Positions 41,127 to 49,076 of a stretch of DNA of 64,000 nucleotides are shown piece by piece. The position numbers were made by a program, and so were the translations under genes. The notes under the pieces are model-generated. The model made no database searches. It saw only the letters and a program-made list of their open reading frames with translations, and was not told the origin of the DNA. Each line of letters opens with the position of its first letter. Positions within the stretch are counted from its first letter, which is position 1. Source of the stretch: a virus; IMG/VR virus record IMGVR_UViG_3300025289_000025, positions 26,297 through 90,296 of that record; one strand, 5' to 3'.

Positions 41127-43394
41127 TTATCTCCCTAACGTATCTTTAAAATATTTTATTGTATATTGCAATCCTTCTTTAAAATTTACTTTTGGCCTCC
41201 ATTTTAATATTTCTTTGGCCAAAGATATATCTGGCTTTCTCCTAGTAGGATCATCTAATGGCAAAGATTTGAATTCTAATTTAGAATCAGATTCGGTTAA
41301 ATTTACTATGAGATTTGCTACGTCCACTATTTTCAATTCTTCTGGATTCCCCAAATTAATAGGGCCCACATATTTATCCTGTTCCATCATAGATATCAAA
41401 CCATTCACAGTATCACTTATATAGCAAAAAGATCGAGTTTGTTTTCCATTTCCATAAATGGTTATAGGTTTACTCGTTAATGCTTGAACTATAAAATTAG
41501 ATACTACCCTTCCATCGTTTATTTTCATATTGGGGCCATAAGTATTATGGCAAGATATTAAATCTCCTCCAATAAAATTTTCAAAATTTTTCACGGAGAA
41601 ATCATAAACATTCTCTTCTATTAAATCAAATTTTTTTATATCTTTGATATGCGCCCATTGAATATCGCTATTCTTTTTTCTTTGTAATTTTTGAACTACG
41701 GTATCTAATCTAGATATATCATAATGGCTTAATCCTTGCACCGTTATTAAGTATCCTTTATAAAGTTTGGGATTATCTTTACTGCATGTAGTATAATAGC
41801 AACAGGTACTCCCAATTATCCCAAATTTTAATAAAATTAAATTTAAATTGTCTATCAAATTTATGCTAGATGAACTAAAAATTAATTTATTACCAGTAGT
41901 TTTAGCATCGTGGTTTCCATCCCCTTCCCAAAATCCTAAAAGGAACCATTTAAGTTGATCTTTGGGTAATTGTATAATCCAATCTGGAATAATTTTTTCT
42001 AGTTGTTTTTTAATTCCAAATTCAAAATATTTAGTTACCAATTCAAAAATGATTTTACTACGAATACAAATATGAGGTTTTGTATCTGAGGAATAAATTT
42101 TTGTTTCTAATTCAAATAAATTATAAATTATTTGATTTAATTTTTGAAGGTATTTCAAATCAGAATAAAAATGTAATTGATAATCCCCCCCATTATTATT
42201 TACTAAACTTCCTTCTGCAACATAAAAACCTAAAAACCACAAAAATTCCTCCATAATATTAATATTATTTTTAATAATATGCTTAGAATCATCTAGAACG
42301 ATATAATCATTGGAGTTTAGTATAATATTATTACTTTTGAGAAAACTGGATTTTATTCTTTTGACTCTTTTGAAATTATTTATAGTTGATGGTAATCCAA
42401 CACCACTTTGTTTACATTTATTTATAAAATATTTATTGTTAATAATCCTTTCTAAATCATCATCATTAGATACATAAAAATTAAAATCTTGTTTTAGAAT
42501 ATTTGATATTTTAAATGGCATTAATGGAATATCTATCCATTTTATTTGATTTGGTATAGCAATAATATCACCAATTACCAAATCTTTGACAAATTTTTCT
42601 TGAATTTTCTGATTTTTATTTAAAATGAAAACTCCATGATCCTCCGTCAATTTTATTTGTTTTCCCCAAGTTAAAAATAATTCGTAGCCGTTTTTTGTCA
42701 CTTTATGTTTATGGATTCCACTAATAGGGGAAAGAACATATCGGTTATCTTTACCAAAGCAAGGAACTATTATATTTTCTATCTCATTTTTTATATCGTC
42801 ATAGCAATCTATAAATTTTTTATACTTTAAAATACCATTTTTATAGTAAATAACTTTTTGGTCCCCCGTAAGACTATTGAATATTCTAACCACCCGGATG
42901 GGAACATTATTTTGTCTGTAGTAATCGAAAAATAACGTCTCTGCACATCTTTTCCCTTCATCATAGCATGATCTAATTCCGATTGGATTTACATTGCCCC
43001 AATATTCCTCCGTTTGAGGATGTTCTTGGGGATTCCCGTATACTTCTGATGTGGATGCTTGCAATATTTTAGCTTTAGTCCTCTTGGCTAATCCTAGCAT
43101 ATTTATAGCCCCGTGAACTATCGTCTTAGTGGTTTGAACGGGGTCCTTTTGGTAATAAATTGGGGATGCCGGAGCCGCTAGATTATATATCTCGTCTACT
43201 TCAATATATAGGGGAAAGGTTACATCATGACGTAATAATTCAAAATTAGGATTAGTCATTAATGGAATAATATTTTTTTTGGTAGAAGAAAAAAAATTGT
43301 CTAAGCAAATAACTTCATTTCTCAATTCCAATAATTTTTTACATAGGTGAGATCCAATAAAACCGGCTCCCCCCGTTACTAATATTCTTTTCAA
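41127..43394 (-). CDS. UDP-glucuronate decarboxylase-like (UDP-xylose synthase) SDR with LAGLIDADG intein
   Basis: 755 residues, 311 after intein removal, the usual length for this short-chain dehydrogenase family. The N-extein (1-173) has the Rossmann [31 protein letters not shown] and the catalytic Y-x3-K in SCYDEGKR. The C-extein (618-755) has [17 protein letters not shown] and RSFCYISD. Joined, I-F-N/T-Y-G-P restores the family block. The reaction is UDP-glucuronate to UDP-xylose (NAD-dependent). It overlaps radical SAM B by ATGA, so both are likely made together. It may feed the glycosyltransferase at 8643-11612 (inference). Confidence 0.88.
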   Translation of the reverse strand: MKRILVTGGAGFIGSHLCKKLLELRNEVICLDNFFSSTKKNIIPLMTNPNFELLRHDVTFPLYIEVDEIYNLAAPASPIYYQKDPVQTTKTIVHGAINMLGLAKRTKAKILQASTSEVYGNPQEHPQTEEYWGNVNPIGIRSCYDEGKRCAETLFFDYYRQNNVPIRVVRIFNSLTGDQKVIYYKNGILKYKKFIDCYDDIKNEIENIIVPCFGKDNRYVLSPISGIHKHKVTKNGYELFLTWGKQIKLTEDHGVFILNKNQKIQEKFVKDLVIGDIIAIPNQIKWIDIPLMPFKISNILKQDFNFYVSNDDDLERIINNKYFINKCKQSGVGLPSTINNFKRVKRIKSSFLKSNNIILNSNDYIVLDDSKHIIKNNINIMEEFLWFLGFYVAEGSLVNNNGGDYQLHFYSDLKYLQKLNQIIYNLFELETKIYSSDTKPHICIRSKIIFELVTKYFEFGIKKQLEKIIPDWIIQLPKDQLKWFLLGFWEGDGNHDAKTTGNKLIFSSSSINLIDNLNLILLKFGIIGSTCCYYTTCSKDNPKLYKGYLITVQGLSHYDISRLDTVVQKLQRKKNSDIQWAHIKDIKKFDLIEENVYDFSVKNFENFIGGDLISCHNTYGPNMKINDGRVVSNFIVQALTSKPITIYGNGKQTRSFCYISDTVNGLISMMEQDKYVGPINLGNPEELKIVDVANLIVNLTESDSKLEFKSLPLDDPTRRKPDISLAKEILKWRPKVNFKEGLQYTIKYFKDTLGR
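41544..42875 (-). other. LAGLIDADG intein in the UDP-glucuronate decarboxylase
   Basis: 444 residues starting with Ser ([11 protein letters not shown]), block B-like [10 protein letters not shown], two LAGLIDADG motifs ([12 protein letters not shown] and [14 protein letters not shown]), block [16 protein letters not shown] and the end SCHN, followed by Thr as +1 residue. A full-size, apparently intact homing intein. It sits in a catalytic-core block (RIFN/TYGP) of the host protein. Confidence 0.9.
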
Positions 43395-44572
43395 AATAGA
43401 AGTCCTTTCTTATCTTCAACGGAGCCTTCTTCTTTTCTTCCATAAATATTCATACCATTTTTATCTTTATCTAAAACTTTAATTTCTGGGCTATCATTCA
43501 AAGAGAAATATTGTCCCTTTCCATTCCAAATTTCTTTCATTCGATCATAAGCCTCAGGCTGTCGAAAGGTTATTGCTTCCATATCATCCCAACAAACTAA
43601 CCCCTTTTCCATTATTATTTTACAAGCATGTTGAAAAGTAAATTCGTAGGGAACGAATAGCCCATCAACTCCACAACAACTTTCACAAGAATTACTAAAT
43701 GGAAAATTTACAAAATCAGGGGAGGACGCAGGGACGTTTTTATTTTTCAAAATTTCTCTAAATTGTTTTCCTACGGGAGTCCAATTTTCATCTAGATTCT
43801 TTTCCAAAAGTTTGACGTAATTATATCCTCTGCTTTCGAATTCTTTTTGAGCTATTTTGTAATTTGACGTTCGATAATTGAAAAAACTAACATGTTTAGC
43901 TCCAGTACGAGATGCCATCTCAGCGTACCCTTCCAACATGTCTTCTTTTGAATTGATTCCCACTAGGATTGGTTCCCAACGCACAGCCGTCCAAATACCC
44001 ATGTCGTTTAGCGTCTTAACTAGGGACCATCTCATAGATGGGGGAGGTAATCCCGGCTCCAATTTATAATTCAGAGTGTCACTTCCCCCCATGATAGAAA
44101 TGATAATAGCTACGTTTATATCTTTCAGAAGGTCCAAATATTTTTTTAATCCGACGTAATGGCTTTTCGTTTCGATGATCATGGGTACTTTATATTCTTT
44201 GAATAATTTGAGAACTGGGACAACTACGTTATCCCTCATATCTTCTAAACAGAATGTTTCTGCTTTGCTTCCCATATTAAAAGGGAGTCCTCTACGAAGA
44301 CATTGAATATTCCAATTATCGTAATATTTATCTGATCCAAAGGCTTTATCAAATAATTGTTTAAAGTCATCTGGATTACAGGCCCTTACTAAATCTCTTG
44401 TCCACCCCGTATAATAATGGTTATATAGTCCTGCCTCCATTTCTCTACAAAAACAATTATGAACTAGTACCCCGTCTGCAAAATAATTGGGGTTATCTTC
44501 CACTTCTATATTAAATACTTGAATAGTTTCTTCTTCAGGCATAACTTTTGATATTTCTACCCATTTAAGCAT
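43391..44572 (-). CDS. SplB-like radical SAM protein B, C-terminal part with IntC
   Basis: 393 residues. Residues 1-39 are an IntC ([19 protein letters not shown] then H-N). The extein begins at Cys 40 ([15 protein letters not shown]) and continues with radical SAM features like those of protein A ([31 protein letters not shown]), plus a late CESCCG. Aligned from the third cluster Cys, it is a paralogue of protein A. Spliced with the 42-residue N-extein at 45809-45934 it gives a 396-residue protein. ATGA overlap with the decarboxylase gene. Confidence 0.85.
   Translation of the reverse strand: MLKWVEISKVMPEEETIQVFNIEVEDNPNYFADGVLVHNCFCREMEAGLYNHYYTGWTRDLVRACNPDDFKQLFDKAFGSDKYYDNWNIQCLRRGLPFNMGSKAETFCLEDMRDNVVVPVLKLFKEYKVPMIIETKSHYVGLKKYLDLLKDINVAIIISIMGGSDTLNYKLEPGLPPPSMRWSLVKTLNDMGIWTAVRWEPILVGINSKEDMLEGYAEMASRTGAKHVSFFNYRTSNYKIAQKEFESRGYNYVKLLEKNLDENWTPVGKQFREILKNKNVPASSPDFVNFPFSNSCESCCGVDGLFVPYEFTFQHACKIIMEKGLVCWDDMEAITFRQPEAYDRMKEIWNGKGQYFSLNDSPEIKVLDKDKNGMNIYGRKEEGSVEDKKGLLF
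44456..44572 (-). other. Split intein B, C-terminal half (IntC)
   Basis: 39 residues with blocks F and G, ending V-L-V-H-N before extein Cys. It starts inside the end of the homing endonuclease gene (16-base overlap). Closely similar to the C-terminal end of the mini-intein at 37132-37563. Confidence 0.85.
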
Positions 44573-45537
44573 TGCAATTTCTCCACGATTATACTTTCTA
44601 AATTTGGGAGGTCTTCTGGCAATATTCGGATAGTTTTAACCCCATAACAAAATTTCAGTAATCGGTCTCTTATAGAATCTAATTTTGGTCCTTTCCCATC
44701 TCGATGAGTATAAAACCCGTCATATTCCCAAGCTATGTTGTTTATCGGGTCGTAGGCATCTACGAAAATATAAGAATACGGTTCTCCTTTGAAAATAAAT
44801 TGTTGTTCGGGGAAAAATTTTATTTTTAAATTATTCAAAGCGGAATATAATGCTTTTTGTCCCTTTGATATATGGCCGTTAGTATTTAAAATAGCGAATA
44901 TATTTTTTAAGTGTTTAGCAAAGTTTTCAGGTTGAGTATGGGACCAATGTCGTTCCCCAGAAGATTTTGCAGCTATAATAGGATCTTTCATTGGATTATT
45001 ATTAGTCATTCTTTCTATAGACCACTCGTTTCTCTTCCCCGTATTAGGATGAACGTATCCTTCTTGAGCATAGGTTTTTCTATGACTAACTAAGGATTTT
45101 GCTAAAATTTTAGGATCTTTCATAGGATTTGTTCTTTTAAAGAAATTATTAGAATTATGGCAAGGATTTTTATCTGAAGATAGTTCTATTTTTCTACAGC
45201 TCATACAAATTTTGCTCCCCGAACATTTTTTAGAACCGCAAATACAAATAACTGATTCTAAAGATCCTTCTGGGTATTTTTTCTTTTTTAATTTCATCGG
45301 GTTTTGATCGGTGGTTAATAAAATATCCCAACATTTTCTACAATGTTTATGATCCTTAAAAATTTCCTCCCCACAAACAACGCAATGGGATACTATTTTA
45401 GGCTTAATTTTAGGGGTAGGTCTACATCTAGGGTCTTTTATAGATACTAATTTTTTCCAACAATCCCAACATCTTTTAGAAGTGCCCCTCCAAACTATTT
45501 TACCACAATCTATGCAAGTAGGGATTTCATTTTTCAT
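44557..45537 (-). CDS. Free-standing EDxHD-type homing endonuclease inside split intein B, with N-terminal zinc fingers
   Basis: 326 residues. The N-terminal 110 residues have three zinc-type modules (CIDCGK...CWDCWK, CVVCGEE...CRKCWD, CICGSKKCSG...CMSCRK). The middle has NUMOD3-like HPNTGKRNEWSIE and NNNPMKDPIIAA. The nuclease domain has YIFVDAYDPINNIAWEYDGF, T-H and D-S-I-R-D-R, ending KTIRI. It is a diverged paralogue of the gene at 37694-38839 but with the added zinc modules. It overlaps the IntN ORF by 11 bases and the IntC ORF by 16. Confidence 0.8.
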   Translation of the reverse strand: MKNEIPTCIDCGKIVWRGTSKRCWDCWKKLVSIKDPRCRPTPKIKPKIVSHCVVCGEEIFKDHKHCRKCWDILLTTDQNPMKLKKKKYPEGSLESVICICGSKKCSGSKICMSCRKIELSSDKNPCHNSNNFFKRTNPMKDPKILAKSLVSHRKTYAQEGYVHPNTGKRNEWSIERMTNNNPMKDPIIAAKSSGERHWSHTQPENFAKHLKNIFAILNTNGHISKGQKALYSALNNLKIKFFPEQQFIFKGEPYSYIFVDAYDPINNIAWEYDGFYTHRDGKGPKLDSIRDRLLKFCYGVKTIRILPEDLPNLESIIVEKLQCLNG

Positions 45538-45808
45538 AAATTAATACTTTATCCCCCTTTATTAATTCCCCTGCTTCCACCCACCCCCGATCAGTAAATA
45601 CTTTATGATTTTTAGTTATTTTCAATAATTTATTTCCTATTTTTATTTTGATAATTTCTGAACTCCTATTCATAGTATGTTTAATTAATTTAGATTCTAC
45701 TTCAAATGTTTTTTCATTATAAGTTAATACTTTATCCCCTACTTTCAACTCTTCTATAGGTTTAGAAGTACCATTTGATAAGTTAATTGGTGTATCTCCT
45801 GATAGACA
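45527..45808 (-). other. Split intein B, N-terminal half (IntN)
   Basis: 93 residues with Cys1 and blocks A and B. It occupies the same position, before the third cluster Cys, as the continuous mini-intein of protein A. Confidence 0.83.
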
Positions 45809-45934
45809 CATCCAATTGCAACCTGCACTGCAACCAGCAAAGCAATCCCCCCCGAATGCTTGAGGACAACAAAGACTATCTGAACGAAATCCTACGATGG
45901 AACCAAATTTTAATTCTCTAATATCTTTTTTCAA
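45527..45934 (-). CDS. SplB-like radical SAM protein B, N-terminal part fused to IntN
   Basis: 135 residues. Extein residues 1-42 (MKKDIRELKFGSIVGFRSDS...) contain many Cys, ending CFAGCSAGCNWM. Residues 43-135 are an IntN: CLSGDTPINLSNGTSKPIEE (block A), LLKITKNHKVFTDRGWVEAG (block B), ending VLIYEK and a stop. After splicing the motif is C-S-A-G-C-N-W-M-C-F-C: C-x3-C-x3-C rather than the standard C-x3-C-x2-C. The codons were checked on the DNA. Confidence 0.82.
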   Translation of the reverse strand: MKKDIRELKFGSIVGFRSDSLCCPQAFGGDCFAGCSAGCNWMCLSGDTPINLSNGTSKPIEELKVGDKVLTYNEKTFEVESKLIKHTMNRSSEIIKIKIGNKLLKITKNHKVFTDRGWVEAGELIKGDKVLIYEK

Positions 45935-46332
45935 GATACGGCCTTTTCTTTTAATTCGAAGGGACCTTTTCTATCTTTTAGACTAAAATTCCCCAAAACT
46001 TTTTGTAAACATCTTTTTTGGTCTTCTGCTTCATCTATTGTCATTTCTGCGTTATAAATAGGAATAATTTTATCGCCCTTTAAATTAAATCCCACATTGT
46101 AAATCCAAATTTTATTGATATTGGGTATTATATGAGAAGTTGGTTTTATTAGTGTACCAGCCCCAACAAAACCATTAAGATATGTAATAACGTGAGCTAT
46201 TTTTACACGAGAATAAAAATACTCTAATTCAATAAATAATGTATCTCTCTGTTTTTTAGTAATATTTTTATTCTTACAACTTTCGTCCCACATATTATAG
46301 GTGTCTAGACTAAATGGAAATTCTCCATCCAT
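45931..46332 (-). CDS. Hypothetical protein between radical SAM B and DUF362 genes
   Basis: 133 residues, starting MDGEFPFSLDTYNMWDESCK, with an aromatic, strand-rich centre (NINKIWIYNVGFNLKGDKII). ATGA overlap with the radical SAM N-half puts it in the same operon. No family recognised. Confidence 0.5.
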   Translation of the reverse strand: MDGEFPFSLDTYNMWDESCKNKNITKKQRDTLFIELEYFYSRVKIAHVITYLNGFVGAGTLIKPTSHIIPNINKIWIYNVGFNLKGDKIIPIYNAEMTIDEAEDQKRCLQKVLGNFSLKDRKGPFELKEKAVS

Positions 46333-46367
46333 TTATTGATTCTCCTTAATCCTAGTATTTTCTTTCA

Positions 46368-47210
46368 TCAATACCCCACTGGGAGTTCAAACGGAGAACA
46401 ATATTCTACGGGGACGATAACTTCACTAAAATATTTATTCAGAGATTTCCTAATATATTCCAAATAGGGAACATCAGATGGATAAATATTCATGATTAAA
46501 GAAGCTGCCACGTCCATTGCCCACATATCTTTTGAGGAAATTAAAACATTTGCTGGTTTGGGTATCCCACATTGTTCTGAATATTCTGATCCCACTATAC
46601 CATCCATTACGCAAGCAGCTATTCTATCTTTGATAAGAAAATATAAATCATGGAGTCTCTTATGAAGAATATCATAACTTCCGCGAGGATGCATGCTTCC
46701 CTTTTGGGCCATCATGCCCATCGTATTTTTTATAGCCCCCGTTACAATTGCAATATTATGAACCTTTAGTTTGGGAACGTTGATAACAAAATCGCATTCT
46801 AGCATCGTGTTAGAAAATTTAGCCCCAAATAATGATAGATGCCCATCTCTTCTATGCAAGGTAAATTCGTGAAATCTTGGGCCTTCTTGAAGTCCTATTA
46901 ACTGAACTCCGTATCGTTTTGGAAGTTGGTCATATCCAGATAATTTAATTGTGTACTCGAATTGGTCTTTAAATCCGCAATCTCCCACTACTATATCATT
47001 AGCTCCATTATTCATTAAATATTCAATTACTATAGAAATAACTTCAACTCTAGTAGTAGATGCTATATCCCATTTTGTAGGAGGGCAAACTAGATTGGGC
47101 TTTACGAAAATCTTTTTACCGTGGCAATCAGGAAAGTATTGCCAAAACTCTCGGGGGATATTTTCTAACTTCAAATTTGCGTAATCTGTTTCCCTATGAA
47201 ATTGAATCAA
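46368..47210 (-). CDS. DUF362 family protein
   Basis: 280 residues. The DUF362 order is clear: FVKPNLVCPPTKWDIASTTR, ANDIVVGDCG, CDFVINVPKLKVHN, TGAIKNTMGM and an AACVMDGIVG block. Cellular homologues often carry ferredoxin-like clusters; this copy is the bare domain. Family function is not established. It lies in the same direction just upstream of the split radical SAM B and the sugar-nucleotide enzyme, so it may serve the same pathway. Confidence 0.75.
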   Translation of the reverse strand: MIQFHRETDYANLKLENIPREFWQYFPDCHGKKIFVKPNLVCPPTKWDIASTTRVEVISIVIEYLMNNGANDIVVGDCGFKDQFEYTIKLSGYDQLPKRYGVQLIGLQEGPRFHEFTLHRRDGHLSLFGAKFSNTMLECDFVINVPKLKVHNIAIVTGAIKNTMGMMAQKGSMHPRGSYDILHKRLHDLYFLIKDRIAACVMDGIVGSEYSEQCGIPKPANVLISSKDMWAMDVAASLIMNIYPSDVPYLEYIRKSLNKYFSEVIVPVEYCSPFELPVGY

Positions 47211-47393
47211 TTATAACCTCGCTATTGGTAATACTATAGTTTTGGAATTGTTTATTATTTCTGCTAAAGTATCTTTAGCGACACTTTTTGCCAATATAGA
47301 GTTTGGGGATGCTACATCTACCCATATTTCTTTCCCCATTAATTTAAATATCACTCGCCATTCAGATACCCCAGATTTTTCATTTGCTGCCAT
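47211..47393 (-). CDS. Small hypothetical protein behind a pseudoknotted leader
   Basis: 60 residues (MAANEKSGVSEWRVIFKLMG, ...NNSKTIVLPIARL) with the ribosome binding site AGGAG. Its 5' untranslated region is the pseudoknot-forming stretch 47412-47512, so this gene and the DUF362 gene after it are candidates for leader control. Function unknown. Confidence 0.5.
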   Translation of the reverse strand: MAANEKSGVSEWRVIFKLMGKEIWVDVASPNSILAKSVAKDTLAEIINNSKTIVLPIARL

Positions 47394-47411
47394 CTATTCT
47401 CCTAAAATCGG

Positions 47412-47512
47412 GCCAGAGTTAGGTAGTATCTGGCTGCCCGCCTTAACACCAACTTGAGTTCCGCTATCGGTTCTGGATAACCCGTTGGTAATCGCGCTTC
47501 CTCAAGTAGCGG
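47412..47512 (-). ncRNA. Structured leader with H-type pseudoknot pattern
   Basis: CTTGAG (47453-47458) and CCGCTA (47461-47466) pair with CTCAAG (47501-47506) and TAGCGG (47507-47512) in the crossed order that defines a pseudoknot, six perfect pairs each. A separate hairpin GCCAGA/TCTGGC (47412-47417 with 47429-47434) follows on the transcript, then the AGGAG of the next gene. It is GC-richer than the surroundings and sits between two minus-strand genes. No known riboswitch class recognised. Confidence 0.55.
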
Positions 47513-47524
47513 TATGATTTTATT

Positions 47525-48253
47525 TCAATTAACCGTGAACGACCCGTTGGCCACAGTGACTACCCCCATCTTTTCTAAAACATTCAAGGAGGACTTCACC
47601 ACCGTAGCAGATTCCTTTGCGTTATTCTTTCCGCCCTGATCAATATAATGCTGATTAGCCGACGCTACCAACTCCTCGATAGTCCCCGTTTTTAACGCAG
47701 TAAGAGTGCCCCCCAAAGATGACCAACGATTGAACGCTTTGGGAGTCGGACCCTTCCGAGCAACCTTCTCCTTGGGGGGCTTGGGGGCCTTTGCGGAAGC
47801 CGGGGCCTTTGCCACAGCAGGAGCAGCTGCTACTGGGGTAGGTGCTGTCGTAGCCGGTGCCGGGGGAGCCGGGGCTGGGGTACTCGCTACAGGGGCAGGA
47901 GCAGCAGGAGCCGGGGCAGGAGCCGCAGGAGGACGTCCAACACGACGGGCTGCAATTGGAGGAGGCGGGGGGGGCGGCTCAGGAGCAGGAGGCGGCTCCA
48001 GTTCTGTCTCTGGGGGGGCTTCCTCTCCCTGATCCAGACCCAAAGTAGTCAGAATCTCATTGTACAGGTTGATAATATTTGCATTGAAGGTTCCAGGGGC
48101 ATCCACCTCGGCCTTTTCCACTGCGTCAAGAAACGCAGGGATCAAAAGTTCCTTGGAAACCTTGTCTGCATTCTTGACCCCAACTTCTGTAGCACATGCG
48201 ATTAACTTACTGTGAACAATTTTCTTCACGAGCTTCGGGTCAAAATTCGGCAT
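47525..48253 (-). CDS. Hypothetical protein with long Pro/Ala linker
   Basis: 242 residues from ATG 48253 (GGAGG 8 bases upstream; the frame can be extended to 48343). The N-terminal domain is helical (MPNFDPKLVKKIVHSKLIAC), then about 90 residues of Pro/Ala-rich linker (EPPPAPEPPPPPPPIAARR), then a C-terminal domain with FNRWSSLGGTLTALKTGTI and SLNVLEKMGVVTVANGSFTV that reads like a winged helix. Strongly GC-rich, like the SSB tail, perhaps because of the Ala/Pro codons. Function unknown. Confidence 0.5.
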   Translation of the reverse strand: MPNFDPKLVKKIVHSKLIACATEVGVKNADKVSKELLIPAFLDAVEKAEVDAPGTFNANIINLYNEILTTLGLDQGEEAPPETELEPPPAPEPPPPPPPIAARRVGRPPAAPAPAPAAPAPVASTPAPAPPAPATTAPTPVAAAPAVAKAPASAKAPKPPKEKVARKGPTPKAFNRWSSLGGTLTALKTGTIEELVASANQHYIDQGGKNNAKESATVVKSSLNVLEKMGVVTVANGSFTVN

Positions 48254-48361
48254 GACTTTGCCCTCCAATAGAGTTTTTGTACTACTGCATACTACAGCCA
48301 ACAAATAGGGATAACTTAAAGTTGCTGCTAGTAAAATATTCACCCCTCCTTTCTGACATAG

Positions 48362-48999
48362 TCACCCCTTTGCTACAAGTAATTGTTTTTGTTTTCTTTT
48401 ATCCAACACCATCTTTTTATAATTGGGATCTGCCCATCTTTCTCTTATCTTATCTACACTCATTTTTTTATACTCAGGATCTAACCATTTTTCTCTCATT
48501 TTTCTTTTAGTTTCTTCAGGCAGAGGTTTTCCTTTCCTTGCTAAACTATTATTCCTATTATTTTCTTCGGTGCGTCGTTTTCCTAAGTTGGATAATCTTA
48601 TTCTTTCTTTAGTTTCTTCACTATGGTGTTTACCCCACCTATTATTATTTTCTCCTCTTCTGGTTAAACTCAACCTTTGTTTTGATTCATCAAACCAATA
48701 CGAAGATGCAACTATTCTGCAAAGATTATATCCATTTTCTGGAAGATATGATTTATAGTAATCTATCCAAATTTGTTCTCTTTTTTCAATTTGTATTTGT
48801 CTTTAACAATTTCTATTATCATAAAAACAAATGCTTCTTCCCCAAATTCATTATAGGCTTCTTGAAGGCGAAGACAAGGGTTGATCCCCTTACGAAGTAA
48901 TCGCAAATGGGTGTTCCATCTACCAAACAAATCTTTAGTAGACCCCACATATATTTTTCTATTTTCCCTGTTTGTGATTCTATACACCCCAGATGCCAT
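48362..48999 (-). pseudogene. GIY-YIG homing endonuclease split by a frameshift
   Basis: The first frame begins MASGVYRITNRENRKIYVGS and runs through the catalytic region to KYKLKK. There, at a run of six A (about 48784-48789 on the minus strand), the frame is lost and stops at 48763. The next frame continues exactly as expected (REQIWIDYYKSYLPENGY...) into NUMOD3 units and ends at 48362. One extra base in the A-run restores a full gene like those at 39682 and 58541. Either a true one-base deletion or a homopolymer sequencing error. Confidence 0.75.
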
Positions 49000-49030
49000 G
49001 CATAACCACCACCTTCCCCGGCCTTTTTCC

Positions 49031-49052
49031 CCTGTAGTTATTACTACAGGAT
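49031..49052 (-). promoter_or_regulatory. Palindromic copy of the TCCTGTAGTA box (copy 3)
   Basis: CCTGTAGT (49031-49038) and ACTACAGG (49043-49050) are perfect inverted repeats around TATT. The minus strand reads GGAATCCTGTAGTAATA, matching copies 1 and 2 over 12 bases, and lies about 30 bases before the GIY-YIG pseudogene start. Confidence 0.4.
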
Positions 49053-49076
49053 TCCCCACGAAATCATATTAAATTA

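Noticed and set aside
43391-45934. Radical SAM B pieces as simple pseudogene fragments
   Set aside because: Both broken ends carry intact intein halves with matching blocks and catalytic residues, so fracture with trans-splicing explains the layout better.
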